From assembly GCF_033115175.1 (NCBI RefSeq), contig NC_084827.1, positions 120,497,701 through 120,561,700 of the forward strand: DNA of 64,000 nt, read 5' to 3'. The stretch's first letter is position 1; every line of letters begins with the position of its first letter. The notes under the pieces are model-generated. The model worked only from the letters and a program-made list of their open reading frames with translations. It searched no databases and was not told the origin of the DNA. The stretch is from Lepus europaeus (lineage: Eukaryota > Chordata > Mammalia > Lagomorpha > Leporidae). This document shows, piece by piece, positions 49,152 through 61,256 of the stretch. Made by a program: the position numbers and the translations under genes.

Positions 49152-49535
49152 AAATGGAGTAAAGGAAAACCAATGGAAATTTGTCCATTGTTTATTATAC
49201 TCACACTATTACACCATGATTTTAAGATTTTAAATTACAAGATTTCCCACTGAATCATATTCATTCAAAAAATGCAGAACATGAGGAATTTGTTAAAGAA
49301 TTTTATTCATACTGGAAAACTCTGCTGAAACACAATGAAATTTATGCAAAGCATATGGCTTAAATGTAATTATGAGGAGATTAGAGTAGAACACAAAGTC
49401 CTTGAAATGATCATTAGACTAGACGTATTATACATTAACTAGGTTCTGGATTTAATAGTTCCTGGTATCAAGATGATAAGGCAGAGGGAGCAGAGGCATT
49501 GAAAACACATTTTGATGCAATGTCTCAATCCAGTT
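49152..49535 (-). other. Possible extended TTC30A 3' UTR
   Basis: AT-rich unique DNA with further AATAAA-type words on the minus strand. It would be transcribed if the signals at 49,536-49,545 are skipped. Confidence 0.35.
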
Positions 49536-49545
49536 TTTATTTATT
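49536..49545 (-). terminator. Candidate TTC30A poly(A) signals
   Basis: Two overlapping AATAAA hexamers on the minus strand, about 140 bases past the TTC30A stop codon. They could end a short transcript. Further AATAAA-like motifs occur to the left, so a longer 3' UTR is also possible. Confidence 0.4.
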
Positions 49546-49680
49546 CCTGAACTCCTCTGGATTTCAAATTGTTATGTTCCATTTCATGAGGTTTTAGGGG
49601 GAGAAAAAAAGCAATGTCAAAGTGTTTCAATACAAAATGTTACAAGTGTAATGAAGCCATCACGATGTTATCAGATACGA

Positions 49681-51678
49681 CTATATATTCCAGCCTATGA
49701 TTTCATAAATCAAAGCTTTTAACTGTCTCGATTCATATGTGACTGTATTCTTTCCAATATGCATTCTTTCTTCTTCCAGGGGTTGTTCTATAACAGCAGG
49801 TATGTTTCTGCCATACAGTTCACAGTGTTCCAGAAATTGGATACATTCTTGAATAACACTGTCACAAAGCACTATCATGTGTTTTGACATATTTTCTAAT
49901 AAGGATAGGAAGCATCTCTTGGCATAATACCAGGTATCAGTGCCCAGTTTTTTATTATAAGGTTCCAAGCTTTTGATAACTCGAGAAATGCCAAAATCAT
50001 AATTTCCTTTGGCACAATAAAGTGTTCCGATCACCAAATTCACAATACACAGATGATAGGTTTTCTTGTCTGGGTCATCATAGGAGAGCTGCTCTTCCTC
50101 CTTCTCAATCTTCTTCATCAACTCTTCAGCTTCTTCATTTTGACTTGTCATGATATAGGAAACACAGAGGTTAGCTAAAACAACAGCACTGACATTGAGG
50201 ATGTTATCATAATGCTTCTTCACTATGGGCTCATAAAATCCAATGGCTTCTTTGTACTTGTTTTCCTGCATGAACAGAACATGAGCAACATTCAGCTTCC
50301 ACACGTCGTGGTCATTACAGAATTCCACAGATTTGCGGAAGATCTTTTCCACCATTGAATAATTTTCAAGGTTCCAGTAGATTTTTGCTTGAGCCATCAA
50401 CACCGGAATGTACTTCTCCAGGGTGTCATCATACTCATTCACTGCTTTTTTGATACCTTCCTCATCTCTGTTGTGTCTTGCTTCCTGTACCTGTTTGGTG
50501 AGTCTCCGGAGCTGTTCAGTCAGCATCCCTGCTAGTCCATCCAGCTTAACGAAAGCTTCATCAGGAGCTGTCTGGCAAGTGATCATGGCGTCCAGAAAGT
50601 CATAGAGGTAGGGTGTGAGGAACTTGTAAGTCAAATGGGCATTTTCTGCCAGGACATCTGCGGCCAGGTCAAAATACTCATATTTACAGTAGAGCAGCAA
50701 CAGGTTGCCAAAAGTCTCTGGGGGGAAGGGGTTCTGTTGGAGCAAAAACTGGAGCTTTTCAAACCCTTCCGTAGGCTTGGCATCCATGTTCATCAGTGCC
50801 TGGTTGTGCAGGGTCACAGGGTCCAACTCTTCCTCTGCCCTAGGAGGCATGTCAGTGAGAGTTTCTTGGGCTACTTCATAGTTTTTCAGCTGGTATTCTA
50901 TGGCTGCCTTGAGGTTGAAGGCCTCTACCAAAGCAGTCTGGTGGAGAACTAAAGTGTTGCCAACACTGCGAATATCAATGCCCTCAGTGGTCATGCCCAC
51001 ACCCAGCTCGGGATGCTGGCGGATGCCATGTTCAATAATGTCGGCAATGTGCTTCAGAGCTGAGGCATACTGTCGGCTGCTGTAATAGGCCAAAGCCAAG
51101 TTGTAAGAAAGGTCAGGTCGGTAGCCCGAGGCCTGCAGGGCCGCAAAGAACTTGGAACATGCAGCTTCATACTGCCCTTCCTTGTAGAGCAAACAACCCA
51201 GGTTGACCTGGCCATCGGGATCGTTCTCTCCCCCTCCCTCCTCTCCACCTTCCCCACTGAGCAGCTGCTCCACCAGGCTCCTGGCCCCTGGCAGATCACC
51301 CTCGCTGTACTTGATGGCGGCCTGCAGGCGGAGGACCCGGTTGTGGTAGGCGGGGTTGTCCAGCAGGAGGAAGGCGACCCGGGTGGCATCCGGAAAAAGG
51401 CAGGCCTTGTACAGGGCCTGGGCCTGGTACAGGCGGTACTGCTCGAGCTCTGGGTGCAGCTGGCTCAGCTGCTCATAGCACTCGGCGGCCAGCGCGAACT
51501 CCTGCAGGCGGTAGTAGCAGTAGCCCAGCAGCGACAGGCCGGCGCGGCTCTTCGGGCTGCGCTGCAGCTCTCCGCCCAGCAGCTGCACCGCCTCGGCGTA
51601 GCGAGAATCCCGGATGAGCCGGTACACGACCACGGTGAACTCCCTCTCGGGGATTTGCGGACCGTTCAACCCGGCCAT
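49681..51678 (-). CDS. TTC30A: TTC30A / IFT70A, intraflagellar transport IFT-B subunit (intronless, intact)
   Basis: Tetratricopeptide repeat protein of the IFT-B complex, which acts in anterograde transport inside cilia; in the known family it wraps around IFT52 and IFT88. One uninterrupted frame encodes 665 residues, the length I recall for human TTC30A and TTC30B. The start is the ATG at 51,678 (MAGLNGPQIP). The frame stays open 13 codons further upstream but begins there with TTG, so the longer version is unlikely. N-terminal TPR helices occupy about residues 11-110. A Gly/Glu-rich loop (SGEGGEEGGGENDPDGQ) lies at 141-157, and a second TPR block follows at about 157-225. A charged, probably coiled segment (VQEARHNRDEE) precedes the C-terminal TPRs, and the protein ends in IYEIIGWNI. 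The 5' half is GC-rich and the 3' half AT-rich. The A rather than B name rests on its position beside PDE11A, same strand as in human; sequence alone cannot separate the paralogs here. Confidence 0.95.
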   Translation of the reverse strand: MAGLNGPQIPEREFTVVVYRLIRDSRYAEAVQLLGGELQRSPKSRAGLSLLGYCYYRLQEFALAAECYEQLSQLHPELEQYRLYQAQALYKACLFPDATRVAFLLLDNPAYHNRVLRLQAAIKYSEGDLPGARSLVEQLLSGEGGEEGGGENDPDGQVNLGCLLYKEGQYEAACSKFFAALQASGYRPDLSYNLALAYYSSRQYASALKHIADIIEHGIRQHPELGVGMTTEGIDIRSVGNTLVLHQTALVEAFNLKAAIEYQLKNYEVAQETLTDMPPRAEEELDPVTLHNQALMNMDAKPTEGFEKLQFLLQQNPFPPETFGNLLLLYCKYEYFDLAADVLAENAHLTYKFLTPYLYDFLDAMITCQTAPDEAFVKLDGLAGMLTEQLRRLTKQVQEARHNRDEEGIKKAVNEYDDTLEKYIPVLMAQAKIYWNLENYSMVEKIFRKSVEFCNDHDVWKLNVAHVLFMQENKYKEAIGFYEPIVKKHYDNILNVSAVVLANLCVSYIMTSQNEEAEELMKKIEKEEEQLSYDDPDKKTYHLCIVNLVIGTLYCAKGNYDFGISRVIKSLEPYNKKLGTDTWYYAKRCFLSLLENMSKHMIVLCDSVIQECIQFLEHCELYGRNIPAVIEQPLEEERMHIGKNTVTYESRQLKALIYEIIGWNI

Positions 51679-51704
51679 AACTGCTAAGATTGTGGCGTCG
51701 GTTT

Positions 51705-51718
51705 GTTTCCACGGCAAC
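51705..51718. promoter_or_regulatory. X-box-like RFX binding site of TTC30A
   Basis: GTTTCCACGGCAAC fits the RFX X-box consensus GTNRCCNNRGYAAC with one mismatch (T for R at position 4). It lies 27-40 bp upstream of the TTC30A ATG. RFX factors control many ciliary genes, and IFT genes commonly carry X-boxes, so site and gene function agree. The motif is nearly palindromic, so strand is not assigned. Confidence 0.6.
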
Positions 51719-51959
51719 TGTGTAACCGGAAGCGGAAGTCTGCCGGAGATTACGTTGCTGCAGAAAGAATCCTATAGGAATAAAAAAGAATCAGGGATAT
51801 GAGTCTCTCAATCTGATTTGGTTCTAGTAAACTCGGTACCGTGCAGTCGCGGTAATACGAGAGGCGGGAGGAAGCGCCTTTCGGCCACAAACTGGTACTG
51901 CACGTCCCGGCATGCACCGCCCCAGTCGCGGCGGGCGCCCCTCGGGACGTGGCCGCGCA

Positions 51960-51978
51960 GCATGCTGGGAGGCGTAGT
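51960..51978 (-). promoter_or_regulatory. ZNF143/THAP11 (SBS-type) promoter element
   Basis: On the minus strand this reads ACTACGCCTCCCAGCATGC, a close match to the ACTACAnyTCCCAGCATGC element bound by ZNF143 (Staf) and THAP11 and found in many CpG promoters. A related half-site (CCCGGCATGC) lies at about 51,907-51,916. It is about 280 bp upstream of the TTC30A start codon. Confidence 0.65.
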
Positions 51979-52070
51979 CTCTGTCACATGGCCGCTGTGT
52001 CTTTTCGGTATGTGGTGTCACTTGAATGAAGGTTGCTGTTTGTGATTGTGTACTTTGGTCTCTGGCGCGG

Positions 52071-52434
52071 TGGAGTAAGACGTTGGGCCCAATGTCCCTG
52101 AGTATGTTGAGCCTCACTGTTTGGCTCATACAAGTGGTGATGTTTGGTGTGATTTAGAGGAAAACATGGGATGGAAACGACGGGCTATCTCTTTGAAATT
52201 CCCTGGGAATTAGGGTAGATTCTATTACGTCTACCCTGAGAGCACACTTTCCAAAAAGAGTAATGCAGCCGCCAAGAATCCTCATTTTGATCTTTTTCAA
52301 GAGGTTGTCAAAGGAAAGAAATTCTGTCCATCGCAACTTGTAACTGGGAGCAGAGGAATTTAGATCTGAGTATCTCCCTCCCTTTTCTATAACAACAATT
52401 ACTGAGTATATTTTGGTTCTTAAACTTGTTTGTG
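52071..52434. other. TTC30A upstream flank
   Basis: CpG content falls off here; no motif or repeat recognised. Confidence 0.45.
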
Positions 52435-52759
52435 GGGGCCAGCGTTGTGGTGCAGTGCGTTAAGCAGCTGCCTGCAAAGCCATTACCTCACATAGGCACC
52501 AGTTCCTGGCTGCTCCAGTTCCCATCCAGCTCACTGGTCATGTGCCTGGGAAAGCAGCAGAAGATAGGCTAAGTACTTGAGCCCAGCTACCCGGAGATCA
52601 GGATGGCTCCTGGCTTCAGCCTGGTCCCGCCCCAGCGCTAGCTGTTGCAGCCATTTGGGGCAGTGAACCGGTGGATGGAAGAGCTTTCTCTCTCATGTCT
52701 CTTTCTCTCTGTAACTCTGTCTTTCAAATAAAAACAAAACAAAACAAAACAAAAAAAAC
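52435..52759 (+). mobile_element. C-SINE, AAATAAAT-type with (AAAAC)n tail
   Basis: Forward copy (gggggccagcgttgtggtgc) ending in an AAAAC repeat tail. Confidence 0.88.
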
Positions 52760-55700
52760 CCTCTTATTTGTGACCACTCCCTGGTGTTCCAACTTTCCCT
52801 GCCAAGAAGAAATAGTGACCCCCATTGTTCTTGACAATGCCTATGATTAAGGTGGTCTAAATAAAAGGATGTCTTTAATATATAATTAAACTTTAGTGCA
52901 GGTGTTCTCTTTATCTTCTCAGTAGTATTGATGCCCTTAAATATTTTATAAAATTTCAGAGCCAACACCAAACATGTTTTATGGCACTTTATCTGTTATT
53001 TCTAATGTAAATAGTTACCCAGTAATTTGCACATTACAGATGAAGTCCTTGTAGGCTGGAAAGGTTGAAAGGTTTAAGTAATTTTCTCAAAATTGTACCC
53101 AGGTAGGTAGTGGCTGAGTCATGCTATACAACAACTGAGTTCACTAGACAAGAATGACTACTGAATAACTCAGTCTATGTATGTCCTGCAGATGAGTGTG
53201 TAAAAGCCCAGTTTTTCATGCAAAGTGTGCATGAAGGTAATTGTCTTTTTTCCTCTGAACTTGATGTTGGCAGTAAGCTTTGAACTGCCTGATGTCAACT
53301 GCAGGTGTGGACAGATGTTAGAAGTGACTAGTGAGGGTCATATAGCTACTAGTCATCTAGTGATGCTAGGAGACTTCAGCAGGTTGCGATGGCTGATATG
53401 GGAAAGTGACTAACTTTATGTACAAATTCCATCTTCTCTGTTGCTGAGAATTGACAAGGTTGTGAATTCATGGGTGGCACCAGACTGTGAGCTTTCCAGT
53501 GGGTCAATTCAAAGAAAGGACTAAGTGTACCAACTCCACGGGGATTGAGTGGGGCTTTGGCTCATCCAAGATCACTCCCAGAAAGCAGCTGAGTAATACG
53601 ACTATACTTCTACTCTGAGGTTTCTGTCAGTTTGATCTCTGATTTGGCATTTTAGAGGCTTAATCCATGGAGGAACGTGGTGGAGGGGTGCAGGTGAGAG
53701 CTGCTCAGTAATAAGGTGAGTGTGTGTGTCTTCTCCTTTGTGGCTGACTGCCTGACACTTGGCCAGTGGAAACTTAGGCTCAGTATTTTAAAATGCTTAC
53801 AGACACATTTAATAGCAAGTTGCTATTAAATGAAGGTAAGATGACAAGATGAGAACAGGAAATTGCCTTTCATATTTTTTAGCCTTTCTCCCTGTTTTGC
53901 AGAGTTCTATATGCATCACAAAAGTATCCATCTTCCAATGGCTTCCAGAACATGTATGAAAAAGCAAAAGGACTATGAAGTCTTCGCCACATTTCTCTCT
54001 TTCCTACAGGAATCAGGCGTCTCTTCTTTGTGCTAGTACCTATCTGCGAGTGTGGCAGCTGAACAGGGCCAGAGGGAGGCCATTCTGTGTCTTCCTCCTT
54101 ATTTCACGTGATGCTGCTCCAGAGGCCTGGCTTGAAAAAAGCAGGACATTCGGCTTAGACAGATGGAAGGCAGGGTCATTTTCAAAATGAAATGAGTGCG
54201 CAAATCACACTGTGAAATTGGCATGACCATCACTGTGGCTGTGATGGAGCGACTTTTATTTAGTCTCTGATAGGCAGTTGGGGAATAGATTAGGGTTTTT
54301 TTTTTTTTTTTTTGGTCGGGGGGAGGGGAGTGGGGAAAATGAAAGAAGTCCCTTTAATTAACGATAGAAATTCTGGAAAGCAATAAACAGGATAGAGTAT
54401 TCTAAAATGTCATAAGGGATCATTTTGTTTGCAGTAGAATCTTGAAAAGCTGGAGCATATATCAAAAAGTACGTGTATCACACCATTTCAAGCAATAGGA
54501 AAGCACTTGTTGTAATAAAGCAATTTAATGACTTGTAGAAAGGAATTAGGGATTGAGAAAATGATGTTGAATTCAGGGAGCAGTATTCTGTAAAAAAGGA
54601 GGCACATTTTATTATATTGAAGAATTCAACAAAATATATAGGAGCTAAAATCATGATGTGTGGTTCCAAGCATGGAAGTTCTGCCTGCCAAAGTTTGAGA
54701 TGCTCAAATGTTCACATCCTATTTGTATGTATAATCTATTTGTCATTTTTCTTAACCCTAATTGGAAAGTTTATCTTCTTACTTATCCTGTAATGTGACC
54801 ACCTCCTGTTGGTAAACATTGTTAATCTGTATTTCAACCACAGCCATGGTCAAACATGGTCCTCATAAAAGATGATTTTCTGCAAAACTATCTTCCAGTT
54901 GTTTTTCATTTTTTTCCTTTGATTCCATATAATCTTCAGGATGGCCATTTTTCCTTTTTTTTGAGGAGGAGAATGGAGGGCAAGAGGGAGCTTAGTTTTC
55001 TTGCATTCTCACCCTGTATCTGATCTCCCACCATGAACAGGCAAGAAAAGAATAAATTAGCCCCCAATTAGTAATGAACTTGATGGACTTTTAGTAGCAT
55101 CTGTTCAATCTTTTAAGGTTTTTGGAAATATTGTATGCTGAGCCAACACTTGGGAACACTGATGCTTCCACGGTGAGAAATTTTACCTCATCATGAATGC
55201 TCCTTTCACTGGTATTTCCAGCTTTCTTAATATTTAATTAGATTTTCTTCTTGAACATACTTTGCTTTTGACCAAGTAGCTTGTACGTTGGCATTTATGG
55301 TGTTATTGTCTAAACTTATCAGGGAAAGCACAATAGCATTATGGTTCATAAAAAAGACTAGCAGAGAATGCAAAACTGTGGACACTGGCATCAAACAAAA
55401 AATCATCCAACCATCCAAACAAAGAGTTGCTCCAATCCCTGTGTTTATACTATAGTTTCAGTACCAGGCCTGTTTCGCTCAACTTTCCTCATTCATCCTC
55501 ACAGTCCTTCTGTGAATTCGGTGATTCTTATTGTTGACCCCATGTTAAAACTGCAGACAGCAAAGCACAAAGAAGCCGGCTGTTGCTGCAGCCAGCACTG
55601 GCGATTGCTTCTGCCGGCCAGCAGTGGGCCACACTGCACCTCTTCCTTCTCTCTCCCCGGGCACCTCCTCTCCAGTCATTTGAATTGGCTTTGGATCATT

Positions 55701-56119
55701 TGCTGCAGTTTGTTCTAACAGAACAGGCACAATGGCGTAAGAATTTTAAAGTTTAAGCACCGAAGCCATTGTGTAATTGTATGGCGTCCGTGTGGCTAGC
55801 GGCCCTGCATTGATGCGATCCCCCTGTGTAATTGCCCATGCAAATTTGAGCAATCTGTAACGGACACAGGAACCCAGCATTTGGCTGCAAACTCTCCTAC
55901 TTCTGGAAAACTTCAATAATTGGAAGAGCCTTTTGTCATCTTTAAAAATGCTATATGGGTTGTCCCAGCACCCTTCTCACAGGCAAACATCACAGATCAA
56001 GATGTGGTTAATGGGCTAAATTAACAGTTGGAATTTAAATTGTAGGTAGTCAGATGCATGCCTTCTTTTAGCCCTTAAGTCACCCTTCTCAAAAGAAATA
56101 AAGATTATTTCAGAGCCAT
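52760..56119. other. TTC30A-PDE11A intergenic region, C-SINE-free
   Basis: 3.4 kb without a recognised repeat. The end (55,740-56,100) has many homeodomain-type TAATT words and some CpG and may be a conserved non-coding element. Confidence 0.45.
54296..54313 (+). repeat. Poly-T run
   Basis: Uninterrupted T run followed by a G-rich stretch. No element recognised beside it. Confidence 0.8.
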
Positions 56120-56136
56120 AGTGAAACATTAAGCAT

Positions 56137-56142
56137 TTTATT
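56137..56142 (-). terminator. Candidate distal PDE11A poly(A) signal
   Basis: AATAAA on the minus strand (tttatt on plus). Proximal alternatives are at 56,890 and 58,851. Which one is used cannot be told from sequence. Confidence 0.35.
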
Positions 56143-59100
56143 AAAAACAAAGATATTTCGATCTCTTAAAGCAGACTGTTTCAAAATCATAGATTAGTTG
56201 CTTGCAAAATGGCCAAGCAGTCTATAATGTAGTATTCTTACAATGAAACATCAGCCTGGGAAATCTACACAAAGGGAAATACATCAAACAACTCAATTGA
56301 AGACATATTTCCCTTCTTTTGTGTAAAACAATAATAATTAGGAAGCAAGTCAGTAGGGGATCCTTTTTAGATTATTGTACATCAAAGTAAAATGGCAAAA
56401 GCAGTATTCCCAAAGGGAATGAAACTAACTAGAACCTAGCCTCCTATTTTCACAACTGAGCTGTTTTTGTTCCATCTTCTATATGTGATTTAATCTAAAC
56501 AAAAGCAAAAGAAAAATTCAGATTTTAATGCATGTACACATAGGTACCAAAAATGAACACAAAGATAGATGGCCCCAAATAATACATATTTAAACAGCAA
56601 ATACTTCATTTACTTAATAAAACAAACATTTATGTGTCAGTGTATACATTCAGTGACACTGGTGTAGATATGTTATAAACAACTTATCTTTAGCACTGCT
56701 GAGAGATGTAGCAAACATGCAAGAACATTCAAAATTAAATTTAAAAAACCATACAACCCAAGATTACTAGCTGAGGAAAAAAGAGGCGGTGACAGAAACA
56801 ATGTAAGCAGAACACTGGTCTTTGCTAATTCGACATGCTCATCACAAATCCTCCATTTACACCTCACTGCATTTCTCTCACCTATGTGCTTTATTCTATT
56901 ATTGCTCACTTAGGAAACTTAGGACATTTTGGCCTTCCTGTACCTAAACTTAGGCTTTACATTTCCTGACACATTTAAGTTTTGGAAGTTCTTCATAGCT
57001 TAGAACATGGCAGAGTAACAATTTCAGAGGTGGTTATTCTGAAGCAGATAATGAAATTTTACTATTGCCATAGGTATTCGGATCCCAAATTAGATTTTGT
57101 TCATTGCCGTAAGGAATCCTTTTTTGCATTTCCCCTCCAAAATGTTTATATTTAAATTTTCCTCCAATATGTTTGGATTTCTATCCCAGTGACAGGAAAT
57201 TATTTTAAACTATTACTCAGGATGAAACTTTTTTGTCTTTCTGCCATTCATAAGAGTCAGCAGGAGAAATGAATTTTAAAATAATTGTACCACAAAATTG
57301 AGCAGGCTCTGTTTAATGACCTATGGTAAATGAATAAAGTATGATAAATTTTGATATAGAAAAAGCAATTGAATTCCAGTAGCATTAATATAATATTATT
57401 ATTACACAGATACAAAAAATTAAAGATTACTTCTAGCACACTGTCTTTGCAAAGAACAAATACCTGGGAATGCACACATATGTCAGATTTAAAAACAGTG
57501 AAAACACACACATGGCAATTTTAACTTTTCTTTACTGACTTCATAAATTTATATCTAAATGACTACCACTTATGGGATACCTATGATATTAGATCTTCTG
57601 AAAGTGTTCTAATTTAATACATAAAGGAAGATATGAGTAATTTTAACAAACGGTTTGGTGACCATATCTTTCATGATTACTACAGGCAGGCTCGGGCACG
57701 TCTGTAGTCAGATTGTTTATATATCTACCCAACATATGTAACTTAATTTTGTCTTCAGCAAAAATCTGATCTCTTCACATTTGCTCCCATTTGGAGAAAA
57801 ATAAATAAGAAAGTTATCTGGAAAAATCTGCGTAATGCCAAACACAGTTTGTCCTTTGGTGTTAGAACTGAATTAAAATTCAATGATTTCTTTAACATCT
57901 AGAAGACCTGAGGCCTGGAGAGCCCCCAGGGTCCCAGCAAGAGGCCAGCCAGGATGGAATCTTGGCCTACTGTGCACTGGGTGGCAACCTCTATGGCATG
58001 CCAGGCTGTCTCCATCTGCCAGTATTTCTGGCTACCACGTAGACTGTCATGTTTTATCTACATGTCTAAAAAAAAAAATACATCTTATGTAAAAAGGGGG
58101 ATGGATTTCAATCATTAGTGCCAAGAGACCCGAGGGAGCAAAACTGTTCAGTTTGAGGTTTTACAAGAAGACTCACATTTCAAATCCCTCCCATCAATAG
58201 GAAATAAACAATAATAATAAGGACTGGGAAAACTGCTCTCTATCTTCCTTGAAAGAGCAGATGTGGATAACCACACCTCGCATTCTTGGAAAATTACAAA
58301 TTCATTTTCAAAGGCATTCAAAATACCTCAAACTCCTGAGTTCAACCTCTAACCCCTAGGGTTGCTGGCACCAGGCAGGCTGTCAGCCTCTTTTCCACTG
58401 CTTCCTGGTCATGGAGGAACAGAGCCATGGCATTACTCAGCAGTTTCTGAATCTTGACCCACAATAGCAAAGATACCTCGAGACAGGAGAAATAGATGGA
58501 GGCAATTACAAACAGCTACTTGATTGATGGTTGACATTGTCAGGGCCCCACTATATGGCAGATTGCGATGGTGTTGAACTCCCCTTGCTACCAGTGGATG
58601 TTGCTATTGGCAACCGTGCAGTGAAGCCAATAAAAAGGCAAGAAAACGAGACGAAAACTCAACCTTAGTGGAAGCCGTAGGGTTTGTGCTATAAATTATG
58701 CTTCCCTTAGCAATATGCAGCATCAACGTTCAGGGCAGCTACTGTGCCTGCAGTCTTTGTCAGATTCTGGGTCTAGTTTTATCCTACAGCACATGCTTTA
58801 AAATTTTGCTCTGGATGGACTGGTATCCGTTTGTCCAGGCTATTTAGTTATTTATTGTTGGGGAGGATAACAGATGTGGGCTCTTCTCTGGCTCACACGG
58901 TCTGCTTTCCAATTCCCATTTGTGATATAAACATGATGTGGCACAATACCCAGAAACACCTGCAGTGCTTCGGCATTGCAGGCACGTGACATGATGTCGC
59001 GGACCCGGGTCTGACTCTAACTCCACCCACCCTTTGTTCCTCACCTGAAGGAGGGGAGACAGCCCTGCGGAAGCTATTTTCCTTTATAGCAGAGTGATTC

Positions 59101-59969
59101 AGAAAACTGGCTTAATAAAATCCATAAATCTGAACAACCTCCCTTACCTGCTCTGCGGAGGCAATTTTTCCTGCACTCATTTTCTCCTCTGGTCTCTCCA
59201 GCCTTCCCTGCAGAGACAGCTGTAAAGGGCAGCCAGGAACATTATTTTTTAGGGCTCCCACTCCTTCCTTCCTTCTCTTCTTTGTCAAACCCCTCCCTGT
59301 CCAAGTTGCTCTCTGTTCTAAGCAATTGAGGACAGGACTCTACACCCTCATTGTCTGGGTTGCAAGTGCCATTTCTCTTTGTTTGGACTGACTCTCACCT
59401 TTTCTTTGGCAGCTCCCTTAACCACCTGCCTCCGTTCCTCTCTTTCCTTTAATGGTCTTCTCCTTTTTCTTCTTCCTTTCCTCTCCCCTCTGTGCCTGAT
59501 TTATAATTTTCTTTTACTTTGTTTTTCTTGCCATAACAAATCCCAGTTCTTCTCGATGATCACCATTTCCATTTTTCTACCTCAGTTTTCCCCATTTCCT
59601 CTTAAACATTTCCCAGGTGTCTACTACGTGCCAGGAAAACAATGTCCCTTGTGGAACTTGCCCCCTTTTCTTTCATATTTGAGTAGTAAACTTCATAAGT
59701 GATACTGATCAGTAACAAAAACAAATATGGTTTGTAAATTTTGATTTTTTTAATTTTCAGAGCTGGGCAGGATCTCAGGTTTCATCTGGTCCAGGGATTT
59801 TCAAACTCTTCAGAGTCCCTTTGTGGTTCACCATGTTATGTAATCAAATTCAGGAAGATTTGTAGGGTCCCTAAACCCCTGAAAATAGCAGACTTCAGCT
59901 TTTACATGTATTACATCTCAGGGATTCCTTGAAAGGTTTATTTGAACAGAGTTCTAAGGCTAATGCAGG

Positions 59970-60080
59970 TTTGAAAATCATTTCCTAGTATAATCTCAGA
60001 TGACAAAAGAAGAAAGGAAAAACAAGTTCAGAGAAATTAAGTGACTTGTCCAAAGTCATCCAGTCAACAGTGCCAAAATG
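59970..60080 (+). mobile_element. MIR-like relic in the PDE11A 3' UTR
   Basis: gttcagagaaattaagtgac and ttgtccaaagtcatccagtc resemble a MIR body. Confidence 0.5.
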
Positions 60081-61256
60081 AGAGATGGAAAACTATCTTC
60101 TAGCTCAGGATCCTTGGATAAGACATTCTGTGTTCTCAGTATCTCAGGTAAAACAAAGAGCAAAGCAGCTTCTAGTTGTTGCATTCATTTTAAACAGTTT
60201 ATGCTCACCCATTATAAACCTGGATTCCTATAGCATATGTGTCCTGTGCCAATACTATTATTTCTTAACCCTTCAAGCATCATTTCTTACACTCAAGGAA
60301 AAAAATCCCCAATTGGGGACCTCTGCATCTGGCTTTGGAGTGCTTACTGGTAGTAACCTAACATTTTATACCAAAGCCTCCTCAGTAGGAGAACTAAAGG
60401 AAGTCAGTACTCAGTCTTCATGTCTCTGCTGTGTCACTGTTGAAGGCAGTTCCTAGATGTTCGTGTCACCTGTGGTGATTCCAGCTGAAGTTTTCCTTTC
60501 ATGCTTACTTTAATTAAAATCTATTAACACATTCCTTCTGAGAAAAGGCTAGGTCTACAATAGAGGTTGGATTTTTAAAACTCTGAAAAAAGGGACCACG
60601 ATCCAGTGTAGTTTACAATTTTGTATGAACACCAATCGGACAAATTCATTTGCTGTATTCTTACTATAGATTTTTTTGGGGGAAACTGGGTTGACTGGGA
60701 TTTATAAGGGTAATATAGTTTACCTTTTAGATAGGCAATCCTAAAGGCTCTGATCCACCCTTAAGAAGCTTTAGGAAAAACAAAATACCTCCATAGAATA
60801 CAAATGAGGTTTCTTGGGACAGTCTGGCACAGAAGGGCGCTCCGCGAGACAGCGCAAAGGCAGGCAGTGTTTGGCTTCTAACGAACAGGAGAGCCGTACA
60901 CAGACTGAAGCAGCACTAATGACGCTTTCACTGCTCCTGTTCCCCCAGCTCAGAGTGAGCCGGGTTAAATGCATTCAGGTCCTCAGAGGCAAAACAGCCT
61001 TCCTCTCAGCCCCGTATGCGCACGGGGAAAGCCGAGGGTCCCGGGGCGTGCTCCGTGCCCCACCTCCTCCTTTGTCCTTCCTGGCACCCCCTCCACCGAC
61101 TGGTTACACTTCAGGGCCAAAGCCAAGCGTGCTGCCTGGAGCCTCTCTGGGACTAGTTCTGTCTGAGCTGAGAGAACAAAAGGACGGTGGGGCTGGCCGG
61201 AAGCCGGTCCTTCGGGCTGCGTTTCGCAGCAGCAGCACAGCAGCTGATTTGGAGGT

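Larger units (their letters stand above)
51700..52070 (-). promoter_or_regulatory. CpG-rich TTC30A promoter
   Basis: GC- and CpG-rich stretch directly upstream of the TTC30A start, in contrast to the AT-rich flank beyond 52.1 kb. It contains an X-box-like site close to the ATG and a ZNF143/THAP11-type element. No TATA box was seen. Such promoters are usually broad and housekeeping-like and are often bidirectional; transcription toward higher coordinates is possible but unsupported. Confidence 0.75.
56120..61256 (-). other. PDE11A: Inferred PDE11A 3' untranslated region
   Basis: From the PDE11A stop codon leftwards about 5 kb hold no C-SINE and no recognisable coding sequence. AATAAA hexamers on the minus strand occur at 58,851-58,856, 56,890-56,895 and 56,137-56,142, so alternative poly(A) sites are possible. 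The far-left limit is an inference: it is the last clear signal before the intergenic DNA toward TTC30A. A MIR-like relic lies at about 59,970-60,080. Confidence 0.5.

Noticed and set aside
50408-51687. Open frames antisense or out of frame to TTC30A
   Set aside because: Shadows of the conserved TTC30A coding sequence.
51679-51717. 13-residue N-terminal extension of TTC30A
   Set aside because: The frame is open but starts with TTG, overlaps the X-box-like site, and the family start is the ATG at 51,678.
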